Source: Bacteroidales bacterium
GTDB taxonomy: Bacteria; Bacteroidota; Bacteroidia; Bacteroidales; UBA932
Assembly: GCA_017556765.1 (NCBI GenBank)
Contig: JAFYME010000067.1
Coordinates: 1 to 40,726, forward strand
Direction of reading: 5' to 3'
DNA: 40,726 bases
The notes beneath the pieces were generated by a model. That model was not told the DNA's origin and ran no database searches. It saw nothing but the letters and a program-made list of their open reading frames with translations. The translations under genes and the position numbers were made by a program. Below are positions 15,737 through 24,851 of this stretch, in pieces (position 1 is the first letter of the stretch; every line of letters begins with the position of its first letter).

Positions 15737-17483
15737 ATTTTCCTACAATCGCCTGCGAGACGTTGATCAGGAAGTCACCGATCTTCTCAAGCTCTGCAAG
15801 CACGTCCATGAAGTATACTCCTGTGAGATAATTGTAGCTGTTGCTCTCGATGTTGACGATGTGCTCCTCACGGAGGTGATTTCTGCACTCGTTGATGTTG
15901 TACTCTGCATTCTGAGCATTCGAGATATCTCTGAGATCAGGATTCTTCATGTTCACGATCATCACGTCATATCCCTTCTGTACAAGATCCATTATCTTGT
16001 TCAAGCGGTCAAGGATAGGCTTGTCGAATACCTTTCCATGAACATTCTTCCTCTTGAGGATACGTCCGATCGCCTCTCCAGAGTCTCCGAGAGACTCGAG
16101 CTCTCCGATGATCTTGTACATTGACTTGATCTTGTTTGCTGCCTCCTCGCTGATCTCGTTCTTTCCTACTTCATTGAGGTATGTTGCGATCTCGTACTCG
16201 ATCCTGTCTGTGATCTCCTCGTACTTGATGAGCTTCTCGTTCAGCTTGTCGAACTTGTCAGGATCCTGCTCGTTGATTGCATCACGTATGTATCCGAAGC
16301 CGTTGCGGCAGATCTCTGCAAAATGTATGAGCTCCTGCTGAGCCTGGTTGAGAGAAAGCTCGGCTGTGCTGAGAGGACCACCTGAAATGTACTTGAGTCT
16401 GAACACCTCTGTCTCTCCCTTAGGCTCCTTCACAAGCCATACAACAGCCTTCTCGATAAGAGGAGTGAACCAGATGAGAACACATGTGTTGGTGATGTTG
16501 AAGAGGGTATGGAGCATTGCGATACCATAAAGGAGGGAATTCTTGTATGTCTCCATAAGAACCGGATCGACGGTCTGTCCATTGCCTGCTATTATCGCAA
16601 GCTGACGGCTTGCCTCTACAGGATCATAGAATCCGAGAGACTCCATGATGACGCAGATAAGGCTGATGATAGGTCTGAGAAGACAAAGGACCCAGATCAC
16701 TCCCACGATATTGAAGATAGTATGAGCACGTGCAGCTCTCTTTGCCGATGTATTCGCAACAGCCGCTGCGATGTTCGCGGTGATTGTAGTACCTATGTTC
16801 TCACCAAGCACCATGGCAACTGCAAGCTTGAAGTCGATGAGGCCGGAAGCCGCAAGGAGCATTGTGATCGCCATTGTCGCGCTTGAAGCCTGAAGGACGA
16901 TCGTAAGCACCGCACCCGCGATAAGGAAGAGGAGCACAGAGCCGAATCCGAAGCCGTTGATGCTTCCGAAGAAGCTCATCATGCCTGACTGATAGTTGTC
17001 AAGTACGGCATTTGAGCAATCCTTCATGAAGGTAAGACCTACATACATGATCGCAAATCCCATCAGGAACTGGCCTATGTTCTTCATTCCTGACTTTTTC
17101 GATGAATGGAGAACAAATCCTATAGCCATCATAGGGACAGCGAAAAGAGCGATGTTCACAGAGAATCCAAGCGATGTGATCCATGCAGTGAGAGTTGTTC
17201 CTATGTTCGCTCCCATGATCACGCCGATGGCGTTGCCCAGAGTAAGGAGTCCTGCGTTCACAAAGCTCACCACCATGATCGTAGTAGCCGAAGACGACTG
17301 CACAAGGGCTGTGACCGCTGTTCCGGTAAGCACACGCTTGAATGCATTGGATGTCATCTTTGCCATGAAAGCCCTGAGACGGTCACCGGCAGATTTCTGC
17401 AGACCCTCGCTCATGAGTGCCATACCGTAGAGGAACATTGCAAGTCCACCTAATACGGAAAGCACGTTAAGAATAGTTGTCAT
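15726..17483 (-). CDS. Na/Pi cotransporter family protein with PhoU-like domain
   Basis: A 585-residue inner-membrane protein of the NptA/YjbB family. Two inverted transport repeats are seen, one with VTALVQSSSATTIMVVSF (about 56-73; the QSSS motif) and one with LTIVLQASSATMAITMLL (about 193-210; QASS in place of QSSS). The second half (about 370-575) is soluble and helical, with KINDRIEYEI-type heptads resembling a PhoU domain that governs phosphate flux. The family moves inorganic phosphate with Na+; direction here is unknown. It probably heads the minus-strand operon that runs toward galM. Confidence 0.92.
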   Translation of the reverse strand: MTTILNVLSVLGGLAMFLYGMALMSEGLQKSAGDRLRAFMAKMTSNAFKRVLTGTAVTALVQSSSATTIMVVSFVNAGLLTLGNAIGVIMGANIGTTLTAWITSLGFSVNIALFAVPMMAIGFVLHSSKKSGMKNIGQFLMGFAIMYVGLTFMKDCSNAVLDNYQSGMMSFFGSINGFGFGSVLLFLIAGAVLTIVLQASSATMAITMLLAASGLIDFKLAVAMVLGENIGTTITANIAAAVANTSAKRAARAHTIFNIVGVIWVLCLLRPIISLICVIMESLGFYDPVEASRQLAIIAGNGQTVDPVLMETYKNSLLYGIAMLHTLFNITNTCVLIWFTPLIEKAVVWLVKEPKGETEVFRLKYISGGPLSTAELSLNQAQQELIHFAEICRNGFGYIRDAINEQDPDKFDKLNEKLIKYEEITDRIEYEIATYLNEVGKNEISEEAANKIKSMYKIIGELESLGDSGEAIGRILKRKNVHGKVFDKPILDRLNKIMDLVQKGYDVMIVNMKNPDLRDISNAQNAEYNINECRNHLREEHIVNIESNSYNYLTGVYFMDVLAELEKIGDFLINVSQAIVGKYER

Positions 17484-17531
17484 ATGGATTTTTGATTGTT
17501 TATTTGCTTTTTAAATAAGGCGAATAAGTCA

Positions 17532-17539
17532 CAAAATTA
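17532..17539 (-). promoter_or_regulatory. -7 box for the Na/Pi transporter operon
   Basis: The minus strand reads TAATTTTG, a perfect TAnnTTTG box, about 48 nt before the start at 17483. It lies only 11 bp from the opposite-facing box at 17551, so the two divergent promoters may compete for polymerase. A -33 TTTG is not clear. Confidence 0.5.
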
Positions 17540-17550
17540 TAAAAAATAAT

Positions 17551-17558
17551 TAGATTTG
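17551..17558 (+). promoter_or_regulatory. -7 box for the peptidase/propeller operon
   Basis: TAGATTTG matches TAnnTTTG perfectly and lies 34 nt before the ATG at 17593, giving a leader of roughly 28 nt. It faces away from the transporter promoter at 17532-17539. Confidence 0.6.
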
Positions 17559-17592
17559 CGTTTGGAGTCCGCTCCTTTTATCATAAAAAAAC

Positions 17593-20500
17593 ATGAAGAC
17601 ATCATTTCACCGACATATAGCCGTCATGATACTGCTGCTCATGCCTTATCTGGCATCGGCGCAGTTCTATGTTACAGGCGACGATCCTGGCAGACTGAGA
17701 TGGTATTCCGTCGAGACTGAAAACTTCAAGGTCATCTATCCCGAAGGCACTGATTCGCTCGCGAAATCATACGCTGCCAAAATAGAAAAATTCCGCATAC
17801 CGGTTTCATTATCAAGCGGATACATATCAGGCCAGGGAGATGGAAGAAAGATGCCCGTAGTGCTTCATGCATACAATGCGGCAAACGGTTCGGTCGCATG
17901 GGCCCCGAAAAGGATGGACCTTTTCACACTTCCTTCGGCATATGATCCCGAGCCGATTCCATGGAGCACCATGCTTTCCGTCCATGAGTCGCGTCACGTC
18001 AGCCAGATGCAGTTCGGAATGACCAAGGCCCTCAGGCCTTTCGGCTGGTTCTTCGGAGAGATGTGGAACATACTCGTATCGATAGGATATCCGGGAATAT
18101 CGCACATGGAAGGTGATGCTGTCATCACAGAAACCGCATGGACCCCGTCCGGAAGAGGCCGTACGGCCGATTTCCTGAACTATTACTGGGTGGCCTTCGA
18201 CCAGGGGGACTTCAGAAGCTGGAACAGATGGAGATTCGTGTCACAGAAGCATAATGCTCCGAACTACTACTCCCTCGGATATCTGACCGTAGGAGGATTC
18301 CGATACCTCTACGACTGCCCTGAGTTCATGAGCGAAGGATACCATCTGGCAGCACGACGTCCTTACAATTTAGGAGCATTCAACACGACGACAAAGAAGC
18401 TGACCGGGAAGAGATTCAAACATGCTTTCAAGGAGGTATGCGACACGATGTACACCCTCTGGAACGCCTCTGCAGAGGCCCGCAGGCCGTATATTCCTTC
18501 AGAGCCTGTGACTCTGAATACACGCATGTACACGGAATATTCGAACAATCTGGTAGTCGGCAGCGACATCTATGCGATAAAGAAGGGACATGTGGACGTA
18601 CCGACCCTCGTGCGTATCGACAGCACGGGAAAGGAGCATAGGATAAGCACATTCTCATATGATGCGGGAAGGCTTCAGGAGTCGGAGGGAAAGCTTTACT
18701 GGAGCGAGAGCATCGAGGATGAAAGATGGAGCCTCCAGACCCATTCTAAGGTAAGGTTCATGGAGACCGGATCGAAGAAGAAGCATACATTGAAGAATGA
18801 CAAGCTGCTGTACAATCCGGCACCTTCGGGAGACCGCGCGGCCGTGACCGTATACCAGATCGGAGGAAAGTCGGGCATAGACATCATCGACATCAATACA
18901 GGAGACTGCATCCAGTCATTTGAAGCACCGGACAGTCTTCAGATCACCGAGACCGCATGGATCGGAAACGACATCTACGCAGCTGCCGTTTCGGACAACG
19001 GATACGGCATCTATCGTCTGAAAACAGCCTCTTCAGGCCTCTGGGAGGCCGTTCTGAGCCCTCAGCCGGTAATGATAAAGGACTTCTCCTCATACGAGGG
19101 AAAGCTGATCTTTGCATGTGACAGGACGGGAGTACACGAGCTTTATCACCTCTCGCCTTCAGAGGGGACCCTACGCCAGAAGACATCCCTCAGATATGGA
19201 GCTTCTGACTTCCAGTACAGCGAGGACGGAAAATGGCTCTACTATAGCTCACAGACTCTTGAGGGAAAGAGGATATTCAAGACATCGGCAGACTCGCTCA
19301 TGGACAAAAAGGTCGACTTTACAGAGCGACACCTCTACCCTATCGCCGAAAAGATAACTCAGCAGGAACGCGATCTGGCTGCAAGAGCTGAGGTTGATAC
19401 CGACGTTGATGTGCAAATCTCCGAGCCTCAGAGGTACAGGAAGTTCCCGCATATGTTCAATGTCCACTCATGGGCTCCGGTCTATGTCAACGTCGACAAC
19501 ATAATGAACATGTCCTTCGACCATATCTGGAGGGCCGCTTCGCTCGGAGCGACAGGCATCATCCAGAACAGACTTGCGACGGCTGTCGGAGAGTTCGGAT
19601 ACTCAGCCCACAAAGATCCGTACAACGAAGCGAAATGGAGACATTCAGCGCATGCAAAACTCACATACTCAGGACTTTATCCTATATTTGAGCTATCAGT
19701 GGACTTCAACGACCGTGCTTCAAGACAGTACACGACATATGTCTATATGCTTGATGATGACAAGGCCAGCGTAGAACTTTCTTCAAGAGAGCTCGAGACT
19801 CCTCATATCCAGGGAAGCGTCTCGGCATACATCCCGTTCAACTTCTCGTCAGGAGGCTGGTACAGAGGCGTTATCCCTAAGGTGAACTACAGGATCAGCA
19901 ACGATATGTTCAAGAAGGGACTCACGATCATGGAGATCGAGGATCATGTCCAGACAGGTAAGGACGGAAGCCTTGAAGAGTTCCAGAGGCCTGTATTTGT
20001 CGGAGAAAGCAAGGGAAAGAATGTGTTCATGCATTCTATGTCCGGCTCCGTGAGAGCCTATAGCGTGCAGGGGACTCCGAATTCAGCCGTATACCCGCGC
20101 TGGGGAATCGGAGTTGAAGCTGGAGCTTCCGGAAGTATCGAAAGCAGCTCCCTGCTCTCTCCGATGGGCTATTTTTACACATATGGATATGTGCCGGGAA
20201 TCATGAGGGAGCATGGAATCAAGCTTACGGCCATAAGCCAGTTCAAGCTCAACGGAAACGCGGTATTCGGTCAGAACACAGTCAATGTCCTCCCTCGAGG
20301 ACTCTCCTCAAACGGAGCCCTTACAAGCTGGCTGGCGATAAGAAGCAGCGTGATGAGCAAAGTGACGGCAGATTATGCTCTTCCTGTCTACATAGGCGAC
20401 CTCTCGATCGGAGGCAGCATGTTCTCGATCAAAAGGCTCGTGCTCACCCCTCATTTCGATTGTACGTTCTTCGGAAAGAGCAGCCTATGGTCTGCAGGAG

Positions 20501-20667
20501 CTGACTTTATCCTTGACCTGCACAGCATCCTGACCTTCGGATGGCCATGTTCTTTCGGAGTCACATTCTCATATAACGGAGGCCCTGCCTTCAACACCAT
20601 CGCGGCCGAATCCGGCATCAGCATAGACCGCTGGCATATCGGACCTACCTTCAATGTATCATTTTAA
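17593..20667 (+). CDS. Outer-membrane protein: HExxH peptidase-like + beta-propeller + C-terminal barrel
   Basis: 1024 residues with signal peptide MKTSFHRHIAVMILLLMPYLASA. Residues of about 25-260 look like a gluzincin-type peptidase domain: LSVHESRHVSQMQFG holds HExxH (HESRH, about 135-139), and HMEGDAVITETAW supplies a candidate third zinc ligand Glu about 36 residues later. Residues of about 310-600 carry repeated TolB/PD40-like blades (DFQYSEDGKWLYYSS and similar). From about 620 (KFPHMFNVHSWAPVYVN) to the end, alternating aromatic strands and the final residue Phe suggest an outer-membrane beta-barrel. A surface or periplasmic proteolytic role is inferred; substrate is unknown. The CpXC gene begins 10 nt after its stop. 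Confidence 0.82.
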   Translation: MKTSFHRHIAVMILLLMPYLASAQFYVTGDDPGRLRWYSVETENFKVIYPEGTDSLAKSYAAKIEKFRIPVSLSSGYISGQGDGRKMPVVLHAYNAANGSVAWAPKRMDLFTLPSAYDPEPIPWSTMLSVHESRHVSQMQFGMTKALRPFGWFFGEMWNILVSIGYPGISHMEGDAVITETAWTPSGRGRTADFLNYYWVAFDQGDFRSWNRWRFVSQKHNAPNYYSLGYLTVGGFRYLYDCPEFMSEGYHLAARRPYNLGAFNTTTKKLTGKRFKHAFKEVCDTMYTLWNASAEARRPYIPSEPVTLNTRMYTEYSNNLVVGSDIYAIKKGHVDVPTLVRIDSTGKEHRISTFSYDAGRLQESEGKLYWSESIEDERWSLQTHSKVRFMETGSKKKHTLKNDKLLYNPAPSGDRAAVTVYQIGGKSGIDIIDINTGDCIQSFEAPDSLQITETAWIGNDIYAAAVSDNGYGIYRLKTASSGLWEAVLSPQPVMIKDFSSYEGKLIFACDRTGVHELYHLSPSEGTLRQKTSLRYGASDFQYSEDGKWLYYSSQTLEGKRIFKTSADSLMDKKVDFTERHLYPIAEKITQQERDLAARAEVDTDVDVQISEPQRYRKFPHMFNVHSWAPVYVNVDNIMNMSFDHIWRAASLGATGIIQNRLATAVGEFGYSAHKDPYNEAKWRHSAHAKLTYSGLYPIFELSVDFNDRASRQYTTYVYMLDDDKASVELSSRELETPHIQGSVSAYIPFNFSSGGWYRGVIPKVNYRISNDMFKKGLTIMEIEDHVQTGKDGSLEEFQRPVFVGESKGKNVFMHSMSGSVRAYSVQGTPNSAVYPRWGIGVEAGASGSIESSSLLSPMGYFYTYGYVPGIMREHGIKLTAISQFKLNGNAVFGQNTVNVLPRGLSSNGALTSWLAIRSSVMSKVTADYALPVYIGDLSIGGSMFSIKRLVLTPHFDCTFFGKSSLWSAGADFILDLHSILTFGWPCSFGVTFSYNGGPAFNTIAAESGISIDRWHIGPTFNVSF

Positions 20668-20677
20668 CTTACAAAAT

Positions 20678-21340
20678 ATGTCAATAATCAACGAAGCGCT
20701 CGCCCCATGCAGCAAATGCGGCCAGCAGCACAAGGTAACAGTATACAGAAGCATCAACACAGCAGACAACCCTGAGCTCAAGGCCAAGGTAAAGGACGGT
20801 TCCCTCTTCCTCTGGGAATGCCCTCACTGCGGTCAGGTGAACCTCGCAAAGTACGAGACACTTTACCATGACCCCGCACTCAAGGTGATGTTCTGGCTCA
20901 TCCCTGCAGGAGAGATCTCCGAGACACAGATGAAGGCCATAACCATGCATACAAAGGCCATGGGAGGCTATACGCTGCGACGCGTGAACGATATGGGCTC
21001 GCTCATGGAGAAGGTGCTCATCGCCGAAGCCGGACTTGACGATGTGGTGCTGGAGATGTGCAAGTACGTGACCAAGCTGGAGATGCTTCAGAAGAGCGTC
21101 AGCGCCGAGCAGAAGGAGGAATTCATGGCCTCTGTGTTCCATTTCTACCGCTCTGAAGGCGAAGGCGACGCACGCATTCTGACCTTCATGTACGGTCTTG
21201 ACGGCCAGATGCTCGGAGTCAACATCGGATGGAATGTCTATCAGGACTGCGCCGGCATCCTCGAGCGCAACCCACAGATAAAGCCATCCGACGGATTTGA
21301 AAAAATCGACGCCGACTGGCTGAATTCCAGACTGGCGTAA
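20678..21340 (+). CDS. CpXC domain protein
   Basis: About 220 residues. The start at 20678 (MSIINEALAPCSKCGQ) is chosen over an in-frame Met at 20654, because the latter lies inside the preceding gene and adds no conserved sequence. Two CxxC knuckles, CSKCG and CPHCG (about residues 11-14 and 48-51), form the metal-binding CpXC motif for which the family is named. The rest is alpha/beta with EAGLDDVVLEMCKYV. Without a signal peptide it is presumably cytosolic. The biochemical role of the family is not established. It sits between an exported metallopeptidase-like protein and a GH92 lipoprotein in a tight operon, an unexpected place for a soluble zinc-knuckle protein. Confidence 0.85.
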   Translation: MSIINEALAPCSKCGQQHKVTVYRSINTADNPELKAKVKDGSLFLWECPHCGQVNLAKYETLYHDPALKVMFWLIPAGEISETQMKAITMHTKAMGGYTLRRVNDMGSLMEKVLIAEAGLDDVVLEMCKYVTKLEMLQKSVSAEQKEEFMASVFHFYRSEGEGDARILTFMYGLDGQMLGVNIGWNVYQDCAGILERNPQIKPSDGFEKIDADWLNSRLA

Positions 21341-21357
21341 AGAACATCGGGAAAACT

Positions 21358-23526
21358 ATGAAAAGACTTTTCTGGCTCTTACTTTCAATACCTGTCCTGT
21401 TCTCATGCGCGAGAGAAGCTGTATTTGCAGATTATGTAGATACTTCGATCGGCGTACTTGATGACAGGGCAAGCAATTGCGTCATCGGTCCTCAACTTCC
21501 ATACGGCAGCATAAATCCTTCCCCTCAGACTATGAACGGAAGCATGGACGGTTACCATCCTGATTATCCGATCAGAGGTTTCGGACAACTTCATGTAAGC
21601 GGAACAGGCTGGAGTTCATATGGACATTTCCTGATTTCTCCTATGATCGGACTGGAGACAGGACTGACGGATCACGATTCTAAGCATTCAGCAGATATCA
21701 ACAGACCATATCTTTATAAAACACACCTTGACAGATATGGAATCGACGTGGAAATAGCACCATCGCATTATAGTGTCATTTATCGCTTCACTTTTCCGGA
21801 ATCCGAAGAGTCTGTCCTCCTTTTTGATGCCGCCCATAGCGTCGTAGGCGATATCGCCAAAGAAATGACAGGAGCCAGGGCTGTGGAAAATACCGTTGAG
21901 GTAGACCCGGAGACGAACACGGTAAAGATGAAACTGTGTTTCTCGGGAGGATGGCCAGGAGATGAATATTACCTCTATTGTTTATGCCGGTTTGACACGA
22001 AGGCACAGGAAGTCGGTGTATGGGAAGGAGACAATATATATCCCGGACTGCTCCATATAGAGAAGAATGCAGAAGGCGTCCACCGCGGAGCTTACTGCAG
22101 ATTTGACACAAGGAAGGACTCTCAGATACATCTTAAGGTTGTTCTTTCTTTCACAGGTTTTGAAAAAGCAGAGGAACTGATGATGCAGGAGATACCTGGC
22201 TTCAATTTCGATAAGGTCGTACGACAAGGCATCAAGGCATGGGATGATAAACTCTCAAGCGTAAAGATAGAGAGTCTGTCGGATTCTGACAGGACCATTT
22301 TCTACTCGGCGCTCTACAGGGTATTCACCCTTGCACGCGACCGTTCTCTAGATAATTCAAAGTGGGAATCAGACAAGCCTTTCTGGGATGATAATTATGC
22401 GTTCTGGGACACTTTCCGTACCGCATACCCTCTTATAACTATCCTGGACGAGAAAGCAATGAGCGACAACATCAACGCAATGATAGACCGCCAGATTCAT
22501 AACGGACAGGTTTGCGATGGTTTCGTTGCCGGTATCGACCGTCTGGGGGATCAAGGAGGAAATGATGTTGATCATGTGATTGCAGATGCATTTCTTAAGG
22601 GGGTCAAGGGAGTTGACTGGCATGAGGCTTATAAGATTGTCAAGCATAATGCTGATATGAAAAGAATTGGACAGTTGACATGGAGAGAAAGGCAGGATTC
22701 TACTGCCGGAGGCTATATGTACAAGAAGCAGGGATGGATTCCAAATGGAGTCATGAGTACTTCACAAAGTCTGGAATTTTCTTACAATGACTATAGCGCA
22801 GCACTTATGGCAAAGGCTCTGGGGTATGAGGAAGATTATCTGAAATATGAAAAGAGAAGCCACGAGTGGATCAATCTATGGAATCCCGATCTTGAGAACA
22901 GGGGCTATAAGGGCTTTATGGATGCAAGGAATATGGACGGAAGTTTCGAATTCATACAAGCAGACAAGGTCGGCGGTTCATGGAATTCTCCTTTCTACGA
23001 GGGGTCTTCGTGGACTTACAGTTATTATGTACCTCATGATTTCGAGCGTATCATAGATCTTATGGGAGGAAAGGAGGCTTTTACAGAGCGACTTGAATAT
23101 GGCTTCAGGAACAGGCTTGTGAAATACGACAACGAGCCCGGCTTTCTTGCTCCGTGGGCCTTCGTGCACGCTGGAAGACCGGATCTCGCATCATATTGGG
23201 TACATGACACAATGGACAAAGGATTTGACCTTAAGGGCTATCCCGGCAATGAGGATACCGGTTCGATGGGATCATGGTATGTATTCTGTTACCTGGGCTT
23301 CTTCCCTAATGCCGGTCAGGACCTCTATTATCTGAGCGCACCTCGCTGCAAAAGCGCAGAGATACGTCTTGCAGACGGAAAGACATTACGAATCAAGGCA
23401 AATGCCGGAAAGGGAAGAGTATTCATCAAGTCACTGAAGATAAACGGCAAGGAATGGAAGAGTCCGTTCATTACCCATTCCGTTCTCTCCGAAGGCGGAC
23501 TCTGGGAGTTTGAACTTAGCGAGTAA
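21358..23526 (+). CDS. GH92 family alpha-mannosidase-like lipoprotein
   Basis: 722 residues. MKRLFWLLLSIPVLFSC is a lipoprotein signal with Cys17 as anchor. Family 92 glycoside hydrolases are Ca2+-dependent exo-alpha-mannosidases. The N-terminal beta-sandwich (about 25-270) has DYVDTSIG, GPQLPYGSINPSPQT and GFGQLHVSGTG. The (alpha/alpha)6 domain includes FWDTFRTAYPL, STSQSLEFSYNDYSAA (Glu of the general-acid position in the family), GGSWNSPFYEGSSWTYSYYVPHD, and GNEDTGSMGSWYVFCYLGFFP. The last usually begins GNDD; here it reads GNED. Linkage specificity cannot be read. It follows the CpXC gene by 17 nt. No SusC/SusD pair is present, so this is not a typical utilisation locus. Confidence 0.92.
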   Translation: MKRLFWLLLSIPVLFSCAREAVFADYVDTSIGVLDDRASNCVIGPQLPYGSINPSPQTMNGSMDGYHPDYPIRGFGQLHVSGTGWSSYGHFLISPMIGLETGLTDHDSKHSADINRPYLYKTHLDRYGIDVEIAPSHYSVIYRFTFPESEESVLLFDAAHSVVGDIAKEMTGARAVENTVEVDPETNTVKMKLCFSGGWPGDEYYLYCLCRFDTKAQEVGVWEGDNIYPGLLHIEKNAEGVHRGAYCRFDTRKDSQIHLKVVLSFTGFEKAEELMMQEIPGFNFDKVVRQGIKAWDDKLSSVKIESLSDSDRTIFYSALYRVFTLARDRSLDNSKWESDKPFWDDNYAFWDTFRTAYPLITILDEKAMSDNINAMIDRQIHNGQVCDGFVAGIDRLGDQGGNDVDHVIADAFLKGVKGVDWHEAYKIVKHNADMKRIGQLTWRERQDSTAGGYMYKKQGWIPNGVMSTSQSLEFSYNDYSAALMAKALGYEEDYLKYEKRSHEWINLWNPDLENRGYKGFMDARNMDGSFEFIQADKVGGSWNSPFYEGSSWTYSYYVPHDFERIIDLMGGKEAFTERLEYGFRNRLVKYDNEPGFLAPWAFVHAGRPDLASYWVHDTMDKGFDLKGYPGNEDTGSMGSWYVFCYLGFFPNAGQDLYYLSAPRCKSAEIRLADGKTLRIKANAGKGRVFIKSLKINGKEWKSPFITHSVLSEGGLWEFELSE

Positions 23527-23534
23527 TACTGGAT

Positions 23535-23627
23535 ACTGATTATCCGGCAGCTGGAACGTGAGCCGAGCGTTGACCCCGTGAGGGGTTGTATTCCGCGAGG
23601 CGATGTTTCAACTGCCGGATAATCGGT
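23535..23627. ncRNA. Nested 93-nt hairpin between convergent genes
   Basis: The outer stem ACTGATTATCCGGCAG (23535-23550) pairs with CTGCCGGATAATCGGT (23612-23627) over 16 pairs, one of them a G-U. Inside are TGGAAC/GTTTCA, then GCCGAGCG/CGCGAGGC (tandem GA/GA opposition between two 3-bp stems), then ACCCC/GGGGT closed by a GTGA tetraloop. The result is a near-continuous rod. It lies between the ends of the GH92 gene and galK and may stop transcription from both sides, but its internal order suggests a structured RNA or mobile palindrome. A second small hairpin, TTCTT/AAGAA at 23640-23652, followed by TTCGGTTTTTT, could end the GH92 transcript. Confidence 0.5.
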
Positions 23628-23665
23628 CTTCTGAAAGATTCTTCTGAAGAAGTTCGGTTTTTTAT

Positions 23666-24799
23666 TTAAAGCTTACGGGCTCCGTCGCTGATGACTACCG
23701 GGATGACTACCGGTTCATGGCCATATTTCTCTGCAAATGAAGCTTTTGCCTTTTCCACGAATGAGTCATAGAGCTCTGCCTTGACGAGGTTGATGGTGCA
23801 GCCGCCGAAGCCGCCTCCCATGATGCGTGATCCTGTCACACCGCACTCCTGGGCTACTGTTGCGAGGAAATCGAGTTCTTCACATGAAACTTCATAGTCC
23901 TTGGACATGCCCCAGTGAGTTTCGTACATGCGTGCTCCTACGGTCTCGTAGTCACCTTTTCCGAGTGCGTCGCAGACGTCGAGGACTCTTCTTTCCTCAC
24001 CGATCACATAGCGTGCGCGGAGGTAGTCTTCCTCTGAAATCTGATCCTTGATGGCCTCGAGCTGATCCATTGTCGCGCCACGGAGGAATTCCTGTCCGAG
24101 TACCTTTGCAACGCGCTCGCATGATGCGCGGCGGTCGTTGTATGGAGATCCTACGAGCTCGTGCTTGACGCAAGAATTGAGGAGAACGAGCTTATAGCCA
24201 TGCTGTTCGGGATCGAACGGGAAGTACTCGAATTCCATAGAGCGGCAGTCCAGACGCATGAGGTTGCCGGCCTTTCCGAACACCGAAGCGAACTGGTCCA
24301 TGATGCCGCACTTCACTCCGCAGTAGTTGTGCTCTGTGCTCTGACCGATGCGGGCAAGCTCGAATTTGTCGATTCCGAGGCCGAAAAGCTCATTGAGAGC
24401 GAACGCGAATGTGCTTTCAAGGGCAGCTGACGACGACATTCCTGCTCCAAGAGGAACATCACCGGCGAACACTGTGTCGAAGCCTCCGATCTTGCCACCT
24501 CTTTTCTGGATCTCACGGCATACACCGAAGATGTAGCGTGCCCAGCTCTGTGCCGGCATGTCTTCTTCTGCAAGTCCGAATTCGCAGCACTCATCAAGGT
24601 CGAGGGCGAATGCACGTACCGTATTTGTGCCGTTTGGCTTGATCTCAGCCATCATTCCTTTATCGATTGCGCCTGGGAAGACGAATCCTCCGTTGTAGTC
24701 GGTATGTTCTCCGATGAGGTTGATACGTCCTGCAGAGGCAAAGAATTCACCTTCTGTCTGGAAAAGAGTCTGAAACTTTTCAGCTATTCTGGTTTTCAT
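23666..24799 (-). CDS. galK: Galactokinase
   Basis: GalK phosphorylates alpha-D-galactose to galactose-1-phosphate in the Leloir pathway, after GalM. The 377-residue protein is of normal length. It has the galactokinase signature GRINLIGEHTDYNGG (24-38), the GHMP ATP-binding loop PLGAGMSSSAALE (about 116-128), CGIMDQFASVFGK with the catalytic Asp, and the C-terminal GSRIMGGGFGGCTINLV. It is not next to galT or a transporter here. Its promoter box is at 24829-24836, beside a pair of hairpins related to the 8.7-9.7 kb array. Confidence 0.97.
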   Translation of the reverse strand: MKTRIAEKFQTLFQTEGEFFASAGRINLIGEHTDYNGGFVFPGAIDKGMMAEIKPNGTNTVRAFALDLDECCEFGLAEEDMPAQSWARYIFGVCREIQKRGGKIGGFDTVFAGDVPLGAGMSSSAALESTFAFALNELFGLGIDKFELARIGQSTEHNYCGVKCGIMDQFASVFGKAGNLMRLDCRSMEFEYFPFDPEQHGYKLVLLNSCVKHELVGSPYNDRRASCERVAKVLGQEFLRGATMDQLEAIKDQISEEDYLRARYVIGEERRVLDVCDALGKGDYETVGARMYETHWGMSKDYEVSCEELDFLATVAQECGVTGSRIMGGGFGGCTINLVKAELYDSFVEKAKASFAEKYGHEPVVIPVVISDGARKL

Positions 24800-24828
24800 A
24801 TGGATTGTATTTTAATTATGAAATCATT

Positions 24829-24836
24829 CAAAGATA
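24829..24836 (-). promoter_or_regulatory. -7 box for galK
   Basis: The minus strand reads TATCTTTG, a perfect TAnnTTTG box, 29 nt before the galK start. The expected -33 position falls on the edge of the GCGACACA hairpin at 24852, so the repeat may form part of, or modulate, the promoter. Confidence 0.55.
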
Positions 24837-24851
24837 TGAATTTATTTTGTC

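Noticed and set aside
23625..23655. Hammerhead-ribozyme core (CTGAAGA with GAAA nearby)
   Set aside because: The short core matches occur, but the three required stems and the order of core elements cannot be drawn.
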